Origin: Caenorhabditis elegans
Taxonomy: Eukaryota > Nematoda > Chromadorea > Rhabditida > Rhabditidae
Assembly: GCF_000002985.6 (NCBI RefSeq)
Contig: NC_003282.8
Span: forward strand, 11,160,001 to 11,224,000
Direction: 5' to 3'
DNA: 64,000 bases
Of the stretch, positions 59,765-64,000 are shown one piece after another (positions within the stretch are counted from its first letter, which is position 1; each line of letters begins with the position of its first letter). Below the pieces are notes generated by a model. It was given only the letters and a program-made list of their open reading frames with translations. It did not search any database and was not told the origin of the DNA. The position numbers and the translations under genes are program-made.

Positions 59765-60233
59765 GATACATACTTTGCTATAAAGCAATTTGGGGATGCA
59801 GACCATCTGTGAGATAATTGTCTTCTGAATAAAATTCCAGAATTTTAGAAATAATTCTGACAAAGTATTTTGAGGCATCAGCGTTTTCTGCGCTTGCATT
59901 ATGTGGTGACACATTCCTTCTGGCACCCAAAACCACAGATGGAAAACAGTGACGCGTGAAAACTAAGGTACTGATGAGTGCATCTATATGGTTTAGAGCG
60001 GGCATCAATAAAGATAAGACTGTTGCTATATAACAAAAAAACGTCCGTTTCTGAAACATGAGCATCATATCAAAGTGACGTGCATGTTGTATTGTTAAGC
60101 ATAGTTTTTGCATTATGTATTTGTTTGATAATTACCATTATCAATTATATTAATTTCATCGAAAATTACCAAAAACTAGAGTAAAAAAAAGTTTACTTTC
60201 AGTCAAGCTATTGCGAAATTAAAAAAAAAAAAC

Positions 60234-60485
60234 TTAAACTTCAATTTTTGGTTTGTAGTTCAAACGTTTTAAGAACTCAGGTGAAATAACACCGATTCGA
60301 CTTTTCACTAATTGCACATCGAGAAGCAACAATTTTGAAACTAAACTTTTCTTGTCAAATAGGGTCCGAAAATTACATAGATTTACCGAAGTTAACTGAA
60401 TGACAGCGCTGGCGTATGCATGCACTTTCACAACAAAACTTGCTTTAGTTCCAAATTTCTTTACTCGGTCATCCCAACTGTACAC
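60234..60485 (-). other. Isolated coding-looking fragment, unknown
   Basis: An 83-codon frame from an ATG reading MYSWDDRVKKFGTKAS and containing LTSVNLCNFRTLFDKKS and ISPEFLKRLNYKP, ended by TAA. Composition looks protein-like rather than repeat-derived. However, there is no acceptor pattern, no neighbour exon I can join and no family match. It may be a relic. Confidence 0.25.
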
Positions 60486-60723
60486 GCAGCTTGTGTCAGC
60501 TGATTTTTTCTTAAAAGTGCATGAATGTACCGACGCTGGTGACGGTGCGTGGAAGTGTGCTCCGACGCCAGGGCAAACGTCGAAAACCGCGCAGGTGCAG
60601 TGATGAGCTCAGGCGGCTATTAACTTCTACTGTCAACAAACAAAAAGCTAGATCTTCGCAATAGTGTTGTAAAAAGTAGAAAAAACAGAGGTCAATCAAA
60701 TTGAAACGAATTTAAATTCATGC

Positions 60724-60950
60724 ATACTCGGAGAAGGCGCATTTGGTGCAGTTTATTTTGTCAACCAAAAAGGAAAAACCTAGGTGGATTTCGAGTTAAA
60801 AGTTGAAGCAAGAGTAGGATCCATTGGGCTTGCTTAAAATGGTAATGGATGTGCTTTTGGAAGGGAAGAAGCAGAAAATGGTTGGACGCCACTTTTTGGA
60901 GTTGGCTGACTAAATTTCGTGGAAACAAGAAAACCAGATGAAATGTTTTT
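60724..60950 (+). pseudogene. Dead casein kinase 1 N-lobe fragment
   Basis: The plus frame reads ILGEGAFGAVYFVNQKGKT, then an in-frame TAG, then DFELKVEA with the position of the ATP-binding lysine. LLKM, VL and a GRHF word follow, in the same order as in the kinase at 2786-4288 (LLKMEVYVL, GGRHF). Another stop follows and the rest of the domain is absent. This is a fragment of a related CK1 gene. Confidence 0.75.
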
Positions 60951-61016
60951 AATGAATTCTTTAAATGCACGATAAAAAAGATGTGAATACTATGATAAGA
61001 GAATAGCGTTAATACT

Positions 61017-61560
61017 TTGGTCAGTTCCAGCGCACCACTGAAAGTGATAATAGAAAGTGAAAGAGACTTAACATCTATTCAACGAAATGAGCTATTCGGC
61101 CTCGCATCGTTAGAAACTCGACGCAAAACAATTGATAGAAAGTTTGTTTCTAAGCTTTTGGCCCAGAAAGTTGACATGGACATCAAAAATTTCTTTCAAA
61201 TAAGTGAAACTAACAAAACGCGAACCAAAACTAAGTTCATCTGGAAAAAATCCAGAACTAAAATTAGGAGACATTTCTTCACAAACAGAGTTTTAAGCTC
61301 AATAGGAACCTCGCTTTAACAGATCTGGATCCTCATTTTCTTTTTTTTTCAATCTTCTCTCTTTCCTTTTTATGTTTCTAATCCCATTTGCAGGTGATAA
61401 TTATGAATTGTATTTATGCATAATATTTTTTACCATGTATTGACGGAATTGATTTATTTTAATGTGTATTTGATTTATGAGTATTATGTGTATTATTTTG
61501 TGTTTTTTCTTGGGACACGATTCGTATGGAATCGTATTAAAATAAATAAATAAAATAATG
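61017..61560 (+). mobile_element. 5'-truncated LINE, 3' end with A-rich tail
   Basis: An open frame to 61319 has RNELFGLASLETRRKTIDR and FVSKLL, the layout seen at the C-terminus of CR1/RTE-like non-LTR reverse transcriptases in nematodes. A 3' untranslated stretch of about 180 bp ends in AAAATAAATAAATAAAATAA at 61540-61558, the expected tail. The reverse transcriptase domain itself is absent. Family assignment is tentative. Confidence 0.5.
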
Positions 61561-62017
61561 TGGGAGTATTCAAGAAAGGATGCAAAAAGACTGGATGGCT
61601 TTTTGTAGGTTGCCCACGTGAATTCACTGAAATGTTTTCAATTCTTGACAAGGGAAATTCTTTGATGCTTCAGAATATACGACCATCTATGAGCTTCTCG
61701 GGCCATGACTATATTATAATACTAAATGGAACGAATTTTCTTATAATTGGGAGTAGTCAATGAATATTGTGATTGTCTTCCATGACTAATTTTTCAAGGG
61801 TGTTCTGGTTTCTCAATTCCAAAACGGTCATAGTTGGAAAAGAAAACAAATTCTGGCAGCCAAATGCTCAGAATCAAACTTTGGTGCTCCAGTTTACGGC
61901 AATGGTAATCACACAATAAACTCTTAAAAGTGAAAAAGGAGTGAGGATAACATCCCAAAACCCATCTCCTATCTACCATAATCTGATAAGAATTAAAAGT
62001 GGCTATCCTTAAAATAT
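61561..62017. other. Spacer, no gene seen
   Basis: A 67-codon frame at 61560 shows no family feature. Nothing else is supported. Confidence 0.45.
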
Positions 62018-62023
62018 TTTATT
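62018..62023 (-). terminator. poly(A) signal of the seven-TM gene
   Basis: The plus strand reads TTTATT, that is AATAAA on the coding strand, about 25 bases after the stop. Confidence 0.6.
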
Positions 62024-62047
62024 AACATGTGTATTCCCAATGGAAAG

Positions 62048-63936
62048 TTAAAATTTTCTTTGAGGCGGTGCGACGAAAATCCGAATTTGACCATTTGCAT
62101 GTGGAATCATTGGTGGAATAACTGGAACTCGGAAACGAGGAATTGTCACGTGTTGAAAATGTGGAATCGAAAAGTTGTGATTTACAGGCTGATGAGACGG
62201 AGGCTGATGGTTTTCAAGTGCTTCTGCTTCTTTTTCGAGTTGTTTCTTTGACAGTTGGTTTTCAGACTTCTCTTGTTCCTTTTCTATTTTGAATTCTTCC
62301 ACTTTTATGATTCGGTTGTAGTTTGAACAACGATTGAAGATTACTGATCTGAACGCAAGAATTTTGAAATTTAAAAATCAAAAATCTAGTACCGATAAGT
62401 TGGGAGTACCAAGAATACCGTAACAGATAGAAGAAGAGCATTGAGTTGAACAAGCGATTGGACAAGAAAATGATAGGGAATCCATGAAGTGGTAAGAACA
62501 ACTCGGTAGTCAACTGAACAATTAATAGATTGAACGATGACAATTTGTATATCTTACCAATTTGTGGAACTGCCAGAATCACAATGATTAATGAGAACCA
62601 ACTTGCCCAGATGAGCCTTCCATTTGCATTCAGAACTACGTCATTGGCTGCTTCGACGAGATCATTTGATTTGATTTCTCTCTTTTCCGAGTCAATATCA
62701 ACCTTTTTGCATATGAAAGTATAAAAATTCCAAGATATTTGGCCAGTGAGGAACAAAGCACCGAACAATTGAGTTGTGAATTGAAAACAATTGTCAATGT
62801 TTCTATCCATCACCTGTAATTCTTCAGATATTTTCTCTTTACATCACTGTAATGCTCACCAATTTAGGAGAAATAACTATGAATGAGCAAAAGAGGAGAA
62901 TTGGTGCAAAGACAGTTCGACACACTGGCAATGGAATGTTCTTTCGATAGTTTGCAACAAATAGACACATGAAATTATATGCAATACATGAGAGAATTAT
63001 AGTCATATTGAAGATTTGATTTAATGCTTCTGATACTTCATCAATCCTGAATATTTCTAAACATTTTCAATCTGGAAAACAAACGAACCATTGAGCTGAG
63101 AAGAAGAAATCAATGACGTATATGACTTTGAGCAATGATGTCGGAAAATAGACAGTTCCTAGGAAAGTTGTTGTGAAATCATCGAGGATAAAACTGGATA
63201 CAAGGAAATGAATCACAGTTAGAAAGCAGTCAAATGCAAATACACAAGCAGATGGAATTGAACCTGAAAGTATAATTGACAAAGTCTCGAAGGAAGACTA
63301 TTTCGCAACTGTTTCCTAGAAGATGTGCTCATATTTTTGACCCACTAGGGAAAAATTGAAAAATTGAACGGGAATGCGGATAGTCTAATGTGAACATTTT
63401 AATTGATAATATTGATAATAGTCAAGAAATACATCTGTTGAAGTATTTTCAGGGTGTCTACCAACAATTTTCTTATTCGTTTGTTTGTACAGGAATATTA
63501 TATTATACTTTTTTTTCGTTTTGTGACTATATAGTAAACTAGGTTTTGCAAAACAATTCTGAAGCCAATTTTAACCAATTATCCTTATGAAGTGCTTCCA
63601 ATACTCCTAAAACTTTTTTTATTTCAGATAAATTTTCAGAGATTCTAAAAGTATGTTTTGAGGAACGCCGTGCTCAGTGATATAATTTTTCAGAAACACA
63701 CCAATGTTTTCATAATGTATATTAACAAAGCAATGCACTCAATTTTCAAGTTAAAATAAATCTAAAATATCCAGTTTTACAAACTAAAATGTTTCATTTT
63801 TACCTGGAGTCAATGCAATATACAATGAATCAATAAGTGTCTCCCTGGCTCCAATAATTGTCTCATCGGAAAACCAAATCTTCTCCCAATCATACGTTGA
63901 ATACTCTGTCGTTGTCGATATTTTATTTTTAACCAT
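62048..63936 (-). CDS. Seven-transmembrane protein, chemoreceptor-like
   Basis: Five exons: 63936-63804, 63263-63089, 63046-62860, 62813-62419 and 62348-62048. They total 1191 nt, or 396 residues. A 45-residue N-terminus (contains TEYSTYDWEKIWFS) is followed by seven hydrophobic segments. Examples are VFAFDCFLTVIHFLVSSF, FPTSLLKVIYVIDFFF, IILSCIAYNFMCLFV, VFAPILLFCSFIVIS, FGALFLTGQISWNFY, WFSLIIVILAVPQIG and LLIVQLTTELFLPLHG. A long charged C-terminal tail rich in Glu, Lys, Pro and His follows. The layout fits a nematode serpentine receptor or a diverged GPCR; no class motif such as DRY was found, so the subfamily is open. A TTTCAG acceptor lies about 30 bases before the ATG. The exon 4 donor was chosen as TTACG|GTATTC to keep frame. 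Confidence 0.75.
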
Positions 63937-64000
63937 GTTTGAAATTTTAATTTCTTACCATCACAAATCTGAAATTTGAAATAATTTGTAAGAACAAAAT

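Overview
The window looks like nematode nuclear DNA, almost certainly Caenorhabditis elegans or a very close relative. It is AT-rich, with small exons split by 45-60 bp introns bounded by GT and TTTTCAG, trans-splice-type acceptors just upstream of start codons, and many short palindromic repeats. Several translated genes match what I remember of C. elegans chromosome IV (clone names C08F8 and R07H5). Those names come from memory, not from a search. All coding calls were assembled by hand from conserved splice sites. For each intact multi-exon model the exon lengths sum to a multiple of three.

Layout. 1-2.6 kb: a decaying tandem cluster of F-box/F-box-associated genes (one open copy cut by the window edge, one fragment, one frameshifted copy). 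2.8-4.3 kb: a casein-kinase-1-family kinase. 4.7-9.8 kb: a possible relic gene, then a long non-coding stretch upstream of nhr-67. 9.8-14.5 kb: nhr-67, a Tailless-type nuclear receptor. 17.3-18.6 kb: rap-3, convergent with a 58-residue membrane protein. 19.6-25.9 kb: a same-strand mitochondrial/peroxisomal trio cpt-2, prx-14, nuaf-3, spaced about 275-330 bp and possibly an operon. 27.1-28.2 kb: a secreted-then-anchored single-pass protein. 28.9-29.8 kb: another F-box-associated relic.

30-47 kb is accessory DNA, mostly transposons. A pogo-like transposase gene is split by a 4.8 kb foldback element that left a 9-bp target duplication, and that element is itself invaded by an apparently intact mariner. 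Next come a roughly 5 kb inverted repeat made of two 1.7 kb elements, a terminal-nucleotidyltransferase pseudogene, tRNA-like fragments and a Helitron-like 3' end.

47.5-63.9 kb is genic again: an unknown protein with an in-frame stop near its end, adenosine kinase, a C/EBP-like bZIP gene with an unrecorded-looking distal first exon, a foldback repeat, a dead CK1 fragment, a LINE 3' end, and a seven-transmembrane protein.

The most unusual points are the nested foldback/mariner structure with a perfectly readable target site, the missing AG acceptor in cpt-2 intron 8, the in-frame stop in the 47.5 kb gene, and the dispersed dead copies of local gene families. I found no CRISPR array and no convincing new defence or metabolic system.
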